Origin: Procambarus clarkii
Lineage: Eukaryota; Arthropoda; Malacostraca; Decapoda; Cambaridae
Reading direction: 5' to 3'
Length of the DNA: 64,000 nt
NCBI RefSeq assembly: GCF_040958095.1
Contig: NC_091193.1
Location: 21,879,210 to 21,943,209, forward strand
Shown: positions 11,230-60,799 of the stretch, one piece after another
Position numbering within the stretch: position 1 is the stretch's first letter
How the letters are laid out: every line of letters begins with the position of its first letter
The notes under the pieces: generated by a model
Database searches by the model: none
What the model saw: the letters and a program-made list of their open reading frames with translations, nothing else
Told to the model about the DNA's origin: nothing
Translations under genes and position numbers: made by a program

Positions 11230-11690
11230 TGCTGCTACTACTGGAGTTACTGGAGTGAACGATATGGAGGAAAATGCACAATAGAGCCAGTGAAGAGCAG
11301 GGGTGCCATAGGCACAATCAGAGAACACTGTATAAACATCAGAGGTCCACGGTTGTTCAACACCCTCCAAGCGAGTATAAGAAATATTACAGGAACAACC
11401 ATGGACATCTTCAAGAGGAAACTAGTGTGTTTTCTTCAAGGAGTGCCGGACCAACCGGACTGTGGTGGGTATATGGGCCTGCGGGCCGCTCCCAGGAACA
11501 GCCTAGTGGACCAAGCTCTCCCAAGTCGAGCTTGGCCTGAGGCCTGGCTTGGGGAGTAGAACTACTCCCAGAACACAATCGACTTGAGAATGGTCCAAGA
11601 CGGACCGAAACGTCGTCGTCCCATCACTTTCTAGTGTGTGGTTTGGTCGACATATTTCAGCCACGTTATTGTGACTCCTCGTCTGCAACT
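11230..11690 (+). mobile_element. LINE 3'-end fragment with open C-terminal frame
   Basis: Continuous frame SERYGGKCTIEPVKSRGAIG, IREHCINIRGPRLFN, IFKRKL, VPDQPDCGGYMGLRAAPR, NSLVDQAL to a TAG. It is the undamaged version of the junction broken in the 12.6 kb LINE. Followed at 11583 by GGTCCAAGACGGACCGAAAC and CACGTTATTGTGACTC. Confidence 0.75.
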
Positions 11691-11749
11691 TCCAGAATCT
11701 CATCAAGCAGGTATCAAGCAGGTGTACTACACCTGGCATATATTAAATG

Positions 11750-12060
11750 AATAGGGTGCAACAGAGCACAAATGCCTTTTCAAAGTCCGTGTATACCACA
11801 TCTGCATTGTTTTTCTTCTAAAAGATCAGTGATTTTATCACAGTGGTCGAATAGGTGTGAAAGGCATGATCTTGCCTAAATGTACGTTAACCTGGTCATT
11901 GGTCTCTGTAAAACTGGAGATCTGACTCTGGTCACTCACACAAACCTCTACTCCGTGGGACGGTAGTGCGACCGGTCTATAGTTCTTAGCAAATGTTTTC
12001 CTCCCTCCCATGTGTAGGGGAGCTGTATCTGCTAATTTAATGGCCCAGTAATGTGTACAG
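11750..12060 (-). mobile_element. LINE RT fragment, decayed
   Basis: Minus strand gives KLADTAPLHMGGRKTFAKNYR, PVALPSHGVEV and NADVVYTDFEKAF, RT motifs with frame breaks. It ends at a 19-bp-arm palindrome (12045-12088). Confidence 0.6.
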
Positions 12061-12597
12061 GGGCTGTCCCCCCTGTACACATTATTGGAAACCAAATAAT
12101 GTTTCCAGAGTAAAGCTTTGGACATATCCTGTGTGGTGCCTCACATGGTGGTTGGTGTGTGTGTGGTGGAGTCATGGTGAGGCTTATTACTTCATGTTGG
12201 TGTTAGTATGGTCGCCTTTCTCTTCTTTTTTAATCTTATTAAATTCCTAATGTTTGTGTGTGGTTCTCCGCCATTGGCGTCTCCGGCGTACGTCTGGTTG
12301 ATACCTGGTTGATGGGGTTCTGGGAGTTCTTCTACTCCCCAAGCCCGGCCCGAGGCCAGGCTCGACTTGTGAGAGTTTGGTCCACCAGGCTGTTGCTTGG
12401 AGCGGCCCGCAGGGCCACGTACCCACCACAGCCCGGCTGATCCGGAACTTCTCTTAGAAAACCGTCCAGTTTTCTCTTGAAGATGTCCACGGTTGTTCCG
12501 GCAATATTTCTTATGCTCGCTGGGAGGACGTTGAACAACCGCGGACCCCTGATGTTTATACAGTGCTCTCTGATTGTGCCTATGGCACCTCTGCTCT

Positions 12598-14061
12598 TCA
12601 CTGGTTCAATCTTGCATTTCTTCCATATCGTTCACTCCAGTACGTTGTTATTTTACTGTGTAGATTTGGGACCTGACCCTCCAGTATTTTCCATGTGTAT
12701 ATTATTTGGTATCTCTCTCGTCTCCTTTCTAGAGAGTACATTTGGAGAGCTTTGAGACGATCCCAATAATTTAGGTGTTTTATCTCGTCTATGCGTGCCG
12801 TATATGTTCTCTGTATTCCCTCTATTTCAGCAATCTCTCCTGATCTGAAGGGGGAAGTGAGTACTGAGCAGTACTCGAGACGGGACAGCACAAGTGACTT
12901 GAAGAGTACAACCATTGTGATGGGATCCCTGGATTTGAAAGTTCTCGTAATCCATCCGATCATTTTTCTGGCTGACGCGATATTAGCTTGGTTATGCTCC
13001 CTAAACGTTAGATCGTCGGACATCATTATTCCCAAATCCTTGACATGCTGTTTTTCTACTATGGGAAGATTCGATTGTGTTTTGTACCCTGTATTATGTT
13101 TCAGATCCTCATTTTTGCCGTACCTGAGTACCTGAAATTTATCACTGTTAAACATCATGTTATTTTCTGCTGCCCAATCAAAAACTTTGTTGACATCTGC
13201 TTGTAGTTTTTCAATGTCTTCAGCAGAGGTAATTTTCATGCTGATTTTTGTGTCATCTGCAAAGGACGACACGAAGCTGTGGCGTGTATTTTTGTCTATA
13301 TCAGATATGAGAATAAGGAACAGTAGCGGTGCAAGGACTGTACCTTGAGGTACAGAGCTTTTAACATCGCTTGGACTCGATTTTATCTGATTGACTGTTA
13401 CTCTTTGTGTTCTATTCGACAGGAAATTGAGTATCCAGCGTCCTACTTTTCCAGTTATTCCCATTGACCTCATTTTGTGAGCTATCACCCCATGGTCACA
13501 TTTGTCGAACGCCTTTGCAAAGTCTGTGTATACAACATCTGCATTTTGCTTTTCTTCTAGGGCTTCTGTGATTTTGTCATGGTGGTTGAGTAACTGTGAC
13601 AGACAGGATCTTCCCGCTCTAAATCCATGTTGTCCTGGATTGTGCAATTCATTGTTTTCCATAAAACTGAAAGAGTGATTAAGAATCAAATTTCTAAACA
13701 CTTTTATTACGTGTGATGTTAGTGCAACTGGCCTATAATTTTTTGCCAAGGCTTTACTCCCCCCCTTTTGCAACGGAGCTATATCTGCAGATTTAAGTGC
13801 TGCTGGTATCTCCCCTGTATCCAGGCTCTTTCTCCATATTACGCTGAGTGCTCTCGCTACTGGTACTTTACATTTCTTTATGAATATTGAATTCCATGAG
13901 TCAGGCCCAGGAGCTGAGTGCATAGGCATATTATCAATTTCTCTTTCAAAGTCTTCCGAGTTTGTGGTAATATCCGTTATATTATCTGCAGCTTGAATGT
14001 CATTCATAAAGAAGCTGTCTGGGTCATCAACTTTCATGTTGTTTATTGGTGTGCTAAACAT
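12598..14061 (-). CDS. LINE reverse transcriptase domain (487-aa ORF)
   Basis: Reverse transcriptase of the same element. Motifs: PGPDSWNSIFIKK (~51), KNYRPVALTSH (~108), GQHGFRAGRSCLSQLL (~143), VVYTDFAKAFDKCDHG (first catalytic Asp, ~177-191), SSVPQGTVLAPLLFL (~235) and the active-site box FADD (267-270). The ORF as given starts at an internal Met. The same frame continues upstream to an in-frame TAA near 14224, then to the coiled, basic linker ORF 14227-14562. It ends prematurely near 12600 because one base is missing relative to related copies (compare 11250-11300). Confidence 0.87.
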   Translation of the reverse strand: MFSTPINNMKVDDPDSFFMNDIQAADNITDITTNSEDFEREIDNMPMHSAPGPDSWNSIFIKKCKVPVARALSVIWRKSLDTGEIPAALKSADIAPLQKGGSKALAKNYRPVALTSHVIKVFRNLILNHSFSFMENNELHNPGQHGFRAGRSCLSQLLNHHDKITEALEEKQNADVVYTDFAKAFDKCDHGVIAHKMRSMGITGKVGRWILNFLSNRTQRVTVNQIKSSPSDVKSSVPQGTVLAPLLFLILISDIDKNTRHSFVSSFADDTKISMKITSAEDIEKLQADVNKVFDWAAENNMMFNSDKFQVLRYGKNEDLKHNTGYKTQSNLPIVEKQHVKDLGIMMSDDLTFREHNQANIASARKMIGWITRTFKSRDPITMVVLFKSLVLSRLEYCSVLTSPFRSGEIAEIEGIQRTYTARIDEIKHLNYWDRLKALQMYSLERRRERYQIIYTWKILEGQVPNLHSKITTYWSERYGRNARLNQ

Positions 14062-14461
14062 AGCCTCATACTGGCTTCTTAGAATTTCACTAATCTCTTT
14101 GTTGTCCTCTGTGTACGTACCTTCATTTGTAATTAACGGTCCAATACTGGTCGAGGTTTTGGATTTTGATTTTGCGTATGTGAAAAAATATTTCGGATTT
14201 TTCCTTATCTCTTGTATGTTCCTTCCTTATCTCTTCTGTTCCAATTCCATTTCCTCAGACTCATATGATCGCTTCAACGTTTGTTCTATTTCCTCAATCT
14301 CCCTGCTTAGGCTTGTTTTCCTTGCTTGTGATAGTTGTGTCTGCCGAAGCATTTCCGTTATTTTTTTCCTTCTCCTGTACAGTCGTCTCCGTTCTCTTTC
14401 TAGAGTGGTCCTCTTTCTGCCCCTCCTCACAGGCACGTGCTTCAAGCAGACCTTGTAAGCT

Positions 14462-15412
14462 TCAGCTGTCAGTTGAGCTATTCCCTGTGTGGGAGTTTTG
14501 TCGCTTAAGACCGTCTCCCATTGAATGGTTGCAAGGTCTACATTTATTTTTTTCCCAGTCAATCCTCTTATTGTTGAAATTGAATTGATTGAATATTCCT
14601 TCTCGCTTGTTTGGTCTCTTAGACCTACTACCGTTATTTATGCTAGTTCGCACTTCAATGAGCTTATGGTCTGAGTATGAAGTATCTGAGATTGTGATAT
14701 CCCTGATTAGTTCATCATTGTTTGTGAATAACAAGTCTAGTGTGTTTTCGTTCCTAGTTGGTTCTGTAATCTGTTGATTGAGCGAGAATTTGTCACAGAA
14801 TCTCAAAAGTTCTCTAACCTGTGGTTGGTTATTTCCCGGGTCATTCCCTGCTATGATATTTGTGTTTGCCGTTCTCCATCTTAGACTCGGTAAATTGAAA
14901 TCTCCAAGAAAGATAATATCTGGAGCTGGGTTTGCTAGGTTGTCAAGTATGTTCTCTATTTTGTGCATCTGCTCTGTGAATTCCTCAATCGTTGTATCTG
15001 GCGGTTTATATATTAGAATAATAATTAAGTTTAGTTTCTCTACCTTCATTCCAAGTACCTCTACCACCTCATTAGTTGAATTTAGTAGTTCTGTGCATAC
15101 CAGGTCTTCTTTAATATACAGACCTACTCCTCCATTTGACCTAGTTTTTCTATCACATCTATATAGATTATAATTTGGAATCCAGATTTCACCATCCATG
15201 TAATCTTTTGTATGAGTTTCCGTTAATGCCCCAAATATTGAGTTTGACTCTAATAGAAGGCCATTTATGAACTTAACTTTATTTCTTGACTTTGGCTTTA
15301 AACCTTGAATGTTTGCAAATATGAATGATTGTCCATGTTGTGTGTAACTTCTGGAAGGTTTTGGTAGTTCTCCCTCCTCTCTACCCTGACCCAGGGTGTG
15401 TTGTTGTGGCAA
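14462..15412 (-). CDS. LINE AP endonuclease domain (316-aa ORF)
   Basis: Apurinic endonuclease-like domain that nicks target DNA for target-primed reverse transcription. Visible motifs: FANIQGLKPKS (N34), ALTETH (catalytic Glu ~65), SNGGVGLYI, IFLGDFNLPSLRW (Asp/Asn 171-173) and SDHKLIEV (His ~249). These are the order and spacing of LINE endonucleases. The frame is lost around 14560 at an A-run (GGGAAAAAAATAAATG), where the downstream frame continues as INVDLATIQWETV. This is either a one-base indel in this copy or a sequencing error. Confidence 0.85.
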   Translation of the reverse strand: MPQQHTLGQGREEGELPKPSRSYTQHGQSFIFANIQGLKPKSRNKVKFINGLLLESNSIFGALTETHTKDYMDGEIWIPNYNLYRCDRKTRSNGGVGLYIKEDLVCTELLNSTNEVVEVLGMKVEKLNLIIILIYKPPDTTIEEFTEQMHKIENILDNLANPAPDIIFLGDFNLPSLRWRTANTNIIAGNDPGNNQPQVRELLRFCDKFSLNQQITEPTRNENTLDLLFTNNDELIRDITISDTSYSDHKLIEVRTSINNGSRSKRPNKREGIFNQFNFNNKRIDWEKNKCRPCNHSMGDGLKRQNSHTGNSSTDS

Positions 15413-15539
15413 TGGTTTGTCCAGTTTTGGAAGTGATACTGGGGAGTGTGGTAGTCTGTGTAGTTGGGGGGTGTAGTATGTGTGGGCTTATACTTCTAAT
15501 TTCAGTTCTAATTCTAATTATCTAATACAGTTCTAATTA

Positions 15540-15780
15540 TCAACACTTTCGTTTGAATACATAAATTAAGTCTACATGAAGCCTAGTTTTATAAATTGGG
15601 CGCTGTGGTTATCCCTCATAAACCACTTGTTTTAATAATTGTTTGGATAATTGTTAATTATTAATATTCTTGTGGCAACGAATGTAATGGGGTGGTGGAA
15701 GCCGGTTCTCCTTTGAATTGAGATTAAGCATTCCGCTGTAAGTACCAATAGTTCAGTGCGGGACTAATACTCAACCCCTA
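15540..15780. other. No gene recognised
   Basis: AT-rich sequence between the LINE and the next LINE tail; nothing recognised. Confidence 0.4.
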
Positions 15781-15785
15781 CAACC

Positions 15786-15960
15786 GTGGAATTGATAGTC
15801 CGAATGATCGGGTATCTTCAAGAAGCATGTAGACAAGTTCTTGCAAGAATGTGGGCCTGTGGGCCGCTCCAGGCAACAACCTGTTGGCCCAAGTTATCAC
15901 TATCCAAGTCCAGCCTGTCCTCGGGCCGGGCTCGAGGAGTAGAACAGCTCCCGAGACCCT
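15786..15960 (+). mobile_element. LINE 3' tail fragment
   Basis: GGTATCTTCAAGAAGCATGT, GGGCCTGTGGGCCGCTCC and TCGGGCCGGGCTCGAGGAGT match the family tail. Confidence 0.6.
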
Positions 15961-15999
15961 CTCCTGGTGTGCTCCCAGGGGCGCCTCCACCTGCCCACA

Positions 16000-16920
16000 G
16001 CCCAGTCTATGAGAGAGTGAGAATGAAAGAGAGAGAAAATGAGAGAGAGAGAGAGAATGAGATAATGAGAATTTGTTGATATTTTCACTGTTTACACTTA
16101 GAGATGATTTGCATTGCACATGTATTTATTTTAGTTGTCATTCGCGTAACCAGCCCATCCACCTCATTGAGTTTCCGATCATAATATACTCTCTGGAATG
16201 TAGATCTAATAAAGAGGGTAAAAGCCCGAGAGGTGACTTAGCGGTATATATGGGGTGTGATGGTGGCAAATGGAAGCTAGACTAGTGAAGGGCCCTCTAC
16301 CACTAGAGGAGGCGTAATCGTGCAATAGTTGCTGAGGTTGTGAGCGCGTGTCGTAGCACGCCCGCTGACGTGGTCCAACATGGCCGCCTCCTCCCCAACT
16401 CTCGTTTCTCTCTCAACTTACCCACTGATTTTCAAATTGGGAGTGGCTATCAAATTATTTCTGGTCTTAAGATTCAGATAATCTAATGAACCTTTAAAAT
16501 GTTGACCGATTTCCTCTACTTTGATTAATAATGAGAACCAAAGGATACGTTTAATGGCGCCATTGTCTCAACAAAGTGAGACAGCTCTGGCAGAGTTCTG
16601 GCGCCAGACTTAGTAGGAAGAATGTCGTTATTGAGCATTTTAGTTAAGGCTGTTATTTATAATATAAAATTCATTGTGGTCAGGGGACAGGCAGCCTGGT
16701 TATACATACAGTACATGTTAGACTTGTACAGAGAAGGGTCGAATTACTGACTGCCCAGGATACAAACCCCACAAAAAGCCAACTCTTGAGCATCCAACTG
16801 ATGCTCCTGTTTACCTTGCAGTTGCTACCTGGGGATGTTATCCCCAGGAAGACCCTTCACCTCGCTCCTCATAACTTGACCTATTCCACCAGTGTATTTA
16901 ACCCAAACATGGCATCTCGT
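16000..16920. other. No gene recognised; possible CpG-rich segment
   Basis: 16300-16420 is comparatively CpG-rich (GAGCGCGTGTCGTAGCACGC) and lies 1 kb upstream of the first Nup93 exon found. A promoter or 5' UTR is possible but no Nup93 N-terminal codons were seen here. (GA)n lies at 16010-16065. Confidence 0.3.
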
Positions 16921-16927
16921 GTATATC

Positions 16928-17110
16928 ACGGCTCACCATAGCCCGTGCTACTTGGAACTTGTTCCAAGTAGCACGGGCTACTTGGAACTTGTTCCAAGTA
17001 GCTGAATCTATAACATCATCATCATCTCGTGTATTCATTGATTACCTGAAGATGTTCCAGGGTGGGGCGAAACGTTGTAACAAAATAAATCCTTCAATAA
17101 TTATTACTGT
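16928..17110 (+). mobile_element. Dispersed repeat with foldback and hammerhead-like core
   Basis: Tandem foldback CTTGGAACTTGTTCCAAG twice, then CTGAAGA (17046-17052), an extra T, GTTCC/GGGGC hairpin and GAAACG. The box matches CUGANGA but stem I pairing is missing. Confidence 0.5.
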
Positions 17111-17382
17111 CTTAACCATGAATTTTGGTAACTTGATTGCTGTTCCTAATCCCGCAACTAAGAAAATACTTAGAAGCATAGAAAGCTTACACGATGAGGT
17201 CATATTTAACCCAATATTTATTTCTGTATACGCAAACAAAATGTAGATATAGGCCTAAAATAGATGGTTTAAATATACTTCCTATAAAATCAATTCTTTA
17301 ACTGATGCTTTATACTAATGCACTGAAATAATGTGCATTACAAATATAATTAGAAATTAACTTTTGCTGCTTGTTTTGACAG

Positions 17383-39670
<22,288 letters not shown>

Positions 39671-39689
39671 CATTTGGTTATATTTATCA

Positions 39690-39695
39690 ATTAAA
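39690..39695 (+). promoter_or_regulatory. Candidate poly(A) signal of Nup93 (ATTAAA)
   Basis: ATTAAA lies 20 bases after the Nup93 stop codon and is the nearest signal-like hexamer. It is a common variant of AATAAA. The actual 3' end is not shown by sequence alone. Confidence 0.35.
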
Positions 39696-39699
39696 CTTT

Positions 39700-41020
39700 T
39701 TCCATGTACAGTATTTTTGAAAACTTAAAAGCTATAAAGTTTTAGGAGTTTGGTGGTAATGCATAGTAAAGGTATTGTAATAAGTGTTTTGTATTATTTG
39801 CATCATAGGTTTTTCATGTGAAGTCTCCATTTTTCAGAAAAATAAGGGATTAACTCCTGAACTTTGTCAAACTTTAACATCAAGTAAAATGTCTTCACTT
39901 TTTGGCTTCTTTATAACTAACTAGAAGATTGGTAACTTACAGGTTGCACTACCCATATTTGTGGTTAGGGTAATTTTGTGCAAAATTAAGAACTCGTGAA
40001 TCCCATTTATGCAAAGAACATGTAGTTTAAATTTACAACCTTAAAATTACTGTATCACTATATTAACAGTGGAATCACTTAGCGCCAGTCAAAAATTTGT
40101 ATAACTTTTTTTAATTTGTGTATTTTTACCCTAAAATGTGTATACAAACCTTTATATTCATGCTGTATTTCATTTGTTTTTTGAATACAAATGTGAGTTT
40201 ATACATTGCACACAATTATAAATGTCCTGGAACTACACAGAAAAGTAGTAGCAATCTATCAGACTTGGATGTTACCAGTTGTACATCAATTATAATACCT
40301 GGTCAGCTTCTGGCATTTACGAGTTTAATGTTATATAAATCTCTTCATATTTTTGTAAATACTATCATTGATTCATGAATATCATGAAATTTGTTAAAGG
40401 TTATATGTATTTTACAATATAATTTGTTAAAGGCTCGTGTAACAGCTCTGTATTTTCATACATTTATTTTGTAACATCTAACCCAGTAAACCGAGAATTA
40501 AGCCAGCGATGGACAAGAGCTACTCCTGAATTCTCGTTATTCACAAACACTACAGATTGGCACAGATTTCACAGCTGTTTGCCGATATACCAGCGAGTGT
40601 TTTAGTGAGCCTGGGCTCCTAATGGTTGAGGCTTTGAGGCTTTTGGGGAAGGGGGGAATGGGGTTTTCGTATGCAGGCAAAAACCCACAGTTCCCATCCT
40701 TATCCCCCTAGGCAAGGAGTCAATAAGCATTTACTTATAAACCTGTATATTTATATACAGGTTTATATATTCTTGACATTATTTTGTCATGGTTTATGAT
40801 GTCTTGCATCTGTCAAATACTATCTTGGTTCCCACCATGATACTGTACATACTCTTAGTGAACAAATATAGGCTACTGATCTCAGTAGGTGTCTTGGTGA
40901 AGAAATTAGTGGCAAGGAATTATCTGGGGTGAAAAAGGAAATGTAAAGTTAAATGGTTTGTTTGCTAGGTTGTGACAAATAAGAATATGGGTATGTTTTA
41001 GTCTATCATAATTGTAGTGC
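39700..41020. other. Intergenic 3' region between the convergent genes
   Basis: AT-rich sequence with no coding potential that I recognise. It holds a perfect 14-bp-arm palindrome near 40738-40769 (around CCTGTATATTTATATACAGG) and scattered ATTAAA/AATAAA-like hexamers on both strands. No transposon was recognised here. Confidence 0.6.
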
Positions 41021-41024
41021 TTAA

Positions 41025-41030
41025 TTTATT
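41025..41030 (-). promoter_or_regulatory. Candidate poly(A) signal of the IR gene (AATAAA)
   Basis: On the minus strand AATAAA occurs about 16 bases after the IR stop codon, which would give a very short 3' UTR. The two converging genes would then be separated by about 1.3 kb. Confidence 0.4.
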
Positions 41031-41045
41031 TAATCTGGCAATTCG

Positions 41046-58186
<17,141 letters not shown>

Positions 58187-58244
58187 CTGAAATGTGTGTT
58201 CCGTGTCTTACATTGTGGCCTTAAACCCTTCACTTGGCGCAAGG

Positions 58245-58245
<1 letters not shown>

Positions 58246-58275
<30 letters not shown>
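58246..58275. repeat. (ATT)n microsatellite
   Basis: Ten ATT units, followed by the dispersed word GCACCCCATCCCCCATCC (58285-58310). Confidence 0.9.
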
Positions 58276-58276
<1 letters not shown>

Positions 58277-58289
58277 GTTACTAATTATG

Positions 58290-58900
58290 CACCCCATCCC
58301 CCATCCTGTTCCTCCGTACCATCCCAAATCCATATCCTGATCCATTCCAAGTGCTATAGTCATAATGGCATGGCGTTTCCCCCTGATAATTCCCTCCCTC
58401 CCATCTCCATCCCGTGGGCGATGGTGGGAAGGGTTACAGAGGCAGCCCTGTACACTAAACAAAGTCCCGCTGCGACTGACGTGTTTCATATTAAAAGGCA
58501 ACTAGATGTTTAACACCCCCCCCCCCCCCCCCCGGTACTATTGAACACCAACACCCCATCCATATATACCTATGAATCCCTTCCACCTACCTATAAAATC
58601 TCGCTCTCCTACCCGCCCCTCCCACACACACAGGCACAAGGTTCCAAGTAATGACCCGAGAGGTGCAGAACCTGTGAATTCCTGCAGCGCCATACTTACT
58701 AGCGGGCAGGCCGGCCGGGGCCGGGGCCGGGGCCGGGGCTTCGCCCATCACCGCTGGTGTGTACCCTTCACACACCCGTCAATACAACGCTGCTGCAACA
58801 CGTCCTCTCCCACAGTATACCGCATTTTGACGTCAAAATCCCGAACGGACAAATAAAAGTCTACTGTAAACCATGGCGGCTCACATTCACGTTTTCTATG
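58290..58900. other. No gene recognised; GC-rich patch
   Basis: 58518-58533 is a run of 16 C. 58706-58740 is GGCCGGGGCCGGGGCCGG, strongly G-quadruplex-prone. A CpG-rich promoter for the IR gene is conceivable, since the gene starts at ~58186 on the minus strand, but no core elements were identified. Confidence 0.4.
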
Positions 58901-58914
58901 TGTGGCTGATAGGC

Positions 58915-59020
58915 CAGAACGGCCTGGCTTAGGCTAGGGCTCGGCCTGGCTTAGGCTAGGGCTCGGCCTGGCCTGGCTTAGGCTAGGGCTCGGCCTGGCC
59001 TGGCCTGGCTTAGGCTTGGG
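58915..59020. repeat. GGCCTGGCTTAGGCTAGGGCT minisatellite
   Basis: Four units of ~22-32 bp, with CCTGG insertions. Confidence 0.8.
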
Positions 59021-59169
59021 CTGGTGTTATCGTTTTAGTACACAATTTGCTGTCCGTTGTGGTATCCCGAGACAACGGGCCAATTTCCAGAAGTTACGAT
59101 ATATATATTTATCTTCGAAATGTGTGATTTGAGGGTTGCATGACTTTTGTGGAAACATGTGTAACAGGA

Positions 59170-59320
59170 ACGTTTGATACATAATACATACCATGGAGAC
59201 ACGTGATCGCAACGTTTGATACATAATACATACCATGGAGACACGTGATCGCAACGTTTGATACATAATACATACCATGGAGACACGTGATCGCAACGTT
59301 TGATACATAATACATATTTA
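59170..59320. repeat. 42-bp tandem repeat, 3.5 copies
   Basis: Identical units with ACGTTTGATACATAATACAT and ACCATGGAGACACGTGATCG. Not CRISPR-like: no spacers, eukaryotic context. Confidence 0.85.
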
Positions 59321-59502
59321 TTGACATGTATAAACAGAAGAAGCGAGGAACATTTTCTTATTTATTTTGATGTTAATATGCTGCTATAATTATTATTATT
59401 ATTAGACATTAAGCACGCCATCACGAAAGGAAGATACACATCATTGTATAATACAGTCTTGGACGTAAACAATCAGTGTCAGCCTTAAAACTGTCCGAAG
59501 AC

Positions 59503-59700
59503 CAGCCCGTCCTCCTGGGCGTTCTCAGCGTCACTAAACCGTTGTGCTAAAGTGCCCTATCCTAACCAACCAGAACACCCACGAACAGAAAACGGGACAT
59601 CACGTCCATTTCGCGAGCCGCTACCATGTTTTGTAAATCATATTTTGGCCTTAGGTAGAGTGTACGTCAAAATGCGTCGTGCTATCAGGAGGACGGGTTG
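59503..59700. mobile_element. Short MITE related to 35330 family
   Basis: Ends CAGCCCGTCCTCCTG and CAGGAGGACGGGTTG are inverted repeats of the same terminal motif. About 200 bp, no ORF, no clear target duplication. Confidence 0.6.
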
Positions 59701-59737
59701 TGAAGGCAGGGGAGGGCAGGTGGCCCGCTGCTCTCCG

Positions 59738-59740
<3 letters not shown>

Positions 59741-59802
<62 letters not shown>
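59741..59802. repeat. (CA)n microsatellite
   Basis: About 31 perfect units. Confidence 0.95.
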
Positions 59803-59803
<1 letters not shown>

Positions 59804-59819
59804 CCTCGATAACTAAGCA

Positions 59820-60410
59820 CCTGGTTCAAGAAATAATTCCTGTCTCGAGTACTAAGGCAATGTATCATAACTTCCAATTACTGTCTTAACAATCCTCACA
59901 TAAGAACTGTGTGCTCGTTGGACCGTAACTACCGTACTAGGCTGCTATCACTAAAGACTCTCTTAAGTATTCAGTGGTTGCCTACTTCGAGTTCACTGTA
60001 AACGGGTTGGCTTACTAACAATGCGGCACTTGTATATATTTTGTCATATTCGCCTTGCCATAAGATGCGTGTTAAACCACACTTCAATTATGAGAGAGCC
60101 TCGCCAGCTGACAAAGCAGCAACACTTCACTCACACCGGACAACCTCCTCACGGAGACGCACGATAACATTTTCAATTGCATATTCGTGTGTTAATGTTA
60201 AAATGATTGATGAGCAATGTCCGCACGCTGCACGCACGCTCCTTGTCAGGTCCATACAAGATCTAGACACGCCCGGCGCACGCTGTGTAATGAACACAAC
60301 CACCAATGCCATTTAGGACAAGTGATTCCAGTACAAGCACTGACTGCTTCATAACCAGTGATAACCGGAGACTCTCGGTCTCTTCACACGCTCACATTAT
60401 AGTTATTATC
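59820..60410. other. No gene recognised
   Basis: Moderate-GC sequence with short frames only; nothing recognised. Confidence 0.4.
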
Positions 60411-60611
60411 CAGCCCGTCCTCCTAAGGTTTCACAACGTCAAGAAAACGGCCAGTTTAAAGTTAAAGTGTAAAGTAAAGCAGAGGACCCAAAACAGAAAA
60501 TGGGACAGTACGTCACTTTCGCTATTCGCTTCCATTTAGTAGTACGAAATTTTTTGGCCTTATGTAACGCATACGAGCGAAAAGGAACATTATTTGTGAG
60601 AGGACAGGTTG
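60411..60611. mobile_element. Short MITE related to 35330 family, second copy
   Basis: Begins CAGCCCGTCCTCCTAAGG and ends GTGAGAGGACAGGTTG. The interior GTACGTCACTTTCG resembles the 35330 interior. About 200 bp, 0.7 kb from the 59503 copy. Confidence 0.55.
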
Positions 60612-60799
60612 TATAAACACCAGTACACACACACAACACGAACGGTATCAAGAGGACTGCTCGTGCTCGGAAACACACAGCAGATCAACAGTAAAACAAA
60701 TACATTAACATTACTATTAACCTTCACAATAATATAAAATTAAAACTTGATTAGCCCACATTTCTGAGGAGGAAATATCTAAAGCGCCTCCATGCACTC

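Larger units (their letters stand above)
12332..15412 (-). pseudogene. Broken LINE ORF2 (endonuclease-RT polyprotein)
   Basis: Taken together, the endonuclease ORF, the linker ORF (14227-14562, basic and Glu/Arg-rich), the RT ORF and the C-terminal ORF (12332-12601, RGAIGTIREHCINIRGPRLFN) form one polyprotein interrupted three times. The breaks are an A-run frameshift near 14560, an in-frame TAA near 14224 and a -1 frameshift near 12622. The TAA lies beside a short local duplication of AGAGATAAGGAA, which probably caused it. Confidence 0.8.
12300..15530 (-). mobile_element. Non-LTR retrotransposon (CR1/Jockey-like LINE), damaged
   Basis: A minus-strand element running from an AP endonuclease region (15412 downward) through reverse transcriptase to a C-terminal/3' tail ending near 12300. 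It is 5'-truncated or eroded above 15.5 kb, and no separate ORF1 was recognised. Its C-terminal tail (RGPRLFN, VPDQPGCGGY, SNSLVDQ) is the commonest dispersed repeat in the window. Clade is inferred from EN plus FADD-type RT without RNase H and was not searched. Confidence 0.88.

Noticed and set aside
12791..15173. Plus-strand frames of 60-150 codons opposite the LINE
   Set aside because: Shadows of the minus-strand EN/RT frames.
59170..59320. CRISPR-like direct repeats
   Set aside because: Tandem units without spacers in an animal genome; a plain tandem repeat.
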